A DNA stretch of 64,000 nt, from NCBI GenBank assembly GCA_033964015.1, contig CM066923.1, positions 3,768,978 through 3,832,977 of the forward strand, in the 5' to 3' direction. Below, piece after piece: positions 63,789 to 64,000 of this stretch (positions are counted from its first letter, which is position 1; each line of letters opens with the position of its first letter). The translations under genes were made by a program, and so were the position numbers. The notes under the pieces were generated by a model. It did no database searches. It was not told the DNA's origin and was given only the letters and a program-made list of their open reading frames with translations. The DNA is from Scolanthus callimorphus (taxonomy: Eukaryota > Cnidaria > Anthozoa > Actiniaria > Edwardsiidae).

Positions 63789-64000
63789 TTACACGGTGGC
63801 GCGAAGATATTAATTTTATTTTCGAGTGGCGAAATATTGCTTTTGACACGAGAAAATAAAATTCATATCTTCAAGACACCGTGTAATTGTCTTATTATTA
63901 TATAGACAAATTAGAAAAAATATTCCAAATTGATTTCCAAGCACTTTCATTTTGACCGATATCCTCACTAGTGAGGATATGGAAAATATGTCACTGAGGA
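63789..64000. mobile_element. Element I, copy 2, cut by the window end
   Basis: Same palindromic head as 49852-49984 (ACACGGTGGCGCGAAGATAT to AAGACACCGTGT), then CACTAGTGAGGATATGGAAA. It lies upstream of SLC16 copy B; 63460-63788 otherwise shows nothing recognisable. Confidence 0.75.

Overview
The window is eukaryotic: AT-rich, intron-dense, with canonical GT-AG junctions and many miniature transposons (MITEs). It is most likely from an invertebrate, and a cnidarian such as a coral or sea anemone is my best guess. That guess rests on gene style, repeat style and a zinc-finger/Myb tyrosine recombinase that I associate with cnidarian genomes; nothing here proves the species.

About 49 kb (49520 down to 572, minus strand) is one gene, a sortilin-related receptor (SORLA/SORL1 type). 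I could place 41 coding exons with consistent splice phase: signal peptide and furin-type propeptide site, VPS10 propeller, 10CC cysteine module, five YWTD repeats, an EGF-like module, ten LDL-receptor class A modules on symmetric phase-1 exons, and four FN3 domains plus the start of a fifth. The transmembrane and cytoplasmic end lies beyond base 1. One FN3 exon (3335-3508) is one base short in frame.

From 51.6 to 63.5 kb two SLC16/monocarboxylate-transporter-like genes converge tail to tail. The plus-strand gene (51586-55468, 5 exons) and the minus-strand gene (57260-63459, 6 exons) are paralogues that differ by intron gain or loss and by C-terminal tail.

The SORLA intron 22339-31072 is the most unusual region. 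It holds a minus-strand tyrosine-recombinase gene (C2H2 finger, full R/K/HxxR/H/Y catalytic set, Myb/SANT domain; broken by two frameshifts and a stop), a minus-strand cyclin-box ORF, and a convergent plus-strand spliced gene remnant ending in a nuclear-localisation-like basic run and a canonical PCNA-interacting box. The block is flanked by an array of GGAAC-N5-GTTCC palindromes (29.4-30.5 kb) and by two satellite arrays (22.9-24.9 kb). I read this as a degraded recombinase-mobilised element that may have carried cell-cycle genes. The grouping is inference.

The other introns and intergenic DNA are mostly MITEs, foldback elements and minisatellites. Several tandem arrays start exactly at, or contain copies of, SORLA exon edges and splice donors (LDLa exon 13670-13801, EGF exon 31073-31246, YWTD exon 31621-31810). 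A 2.7-kb inverted repeat fills intron 1.
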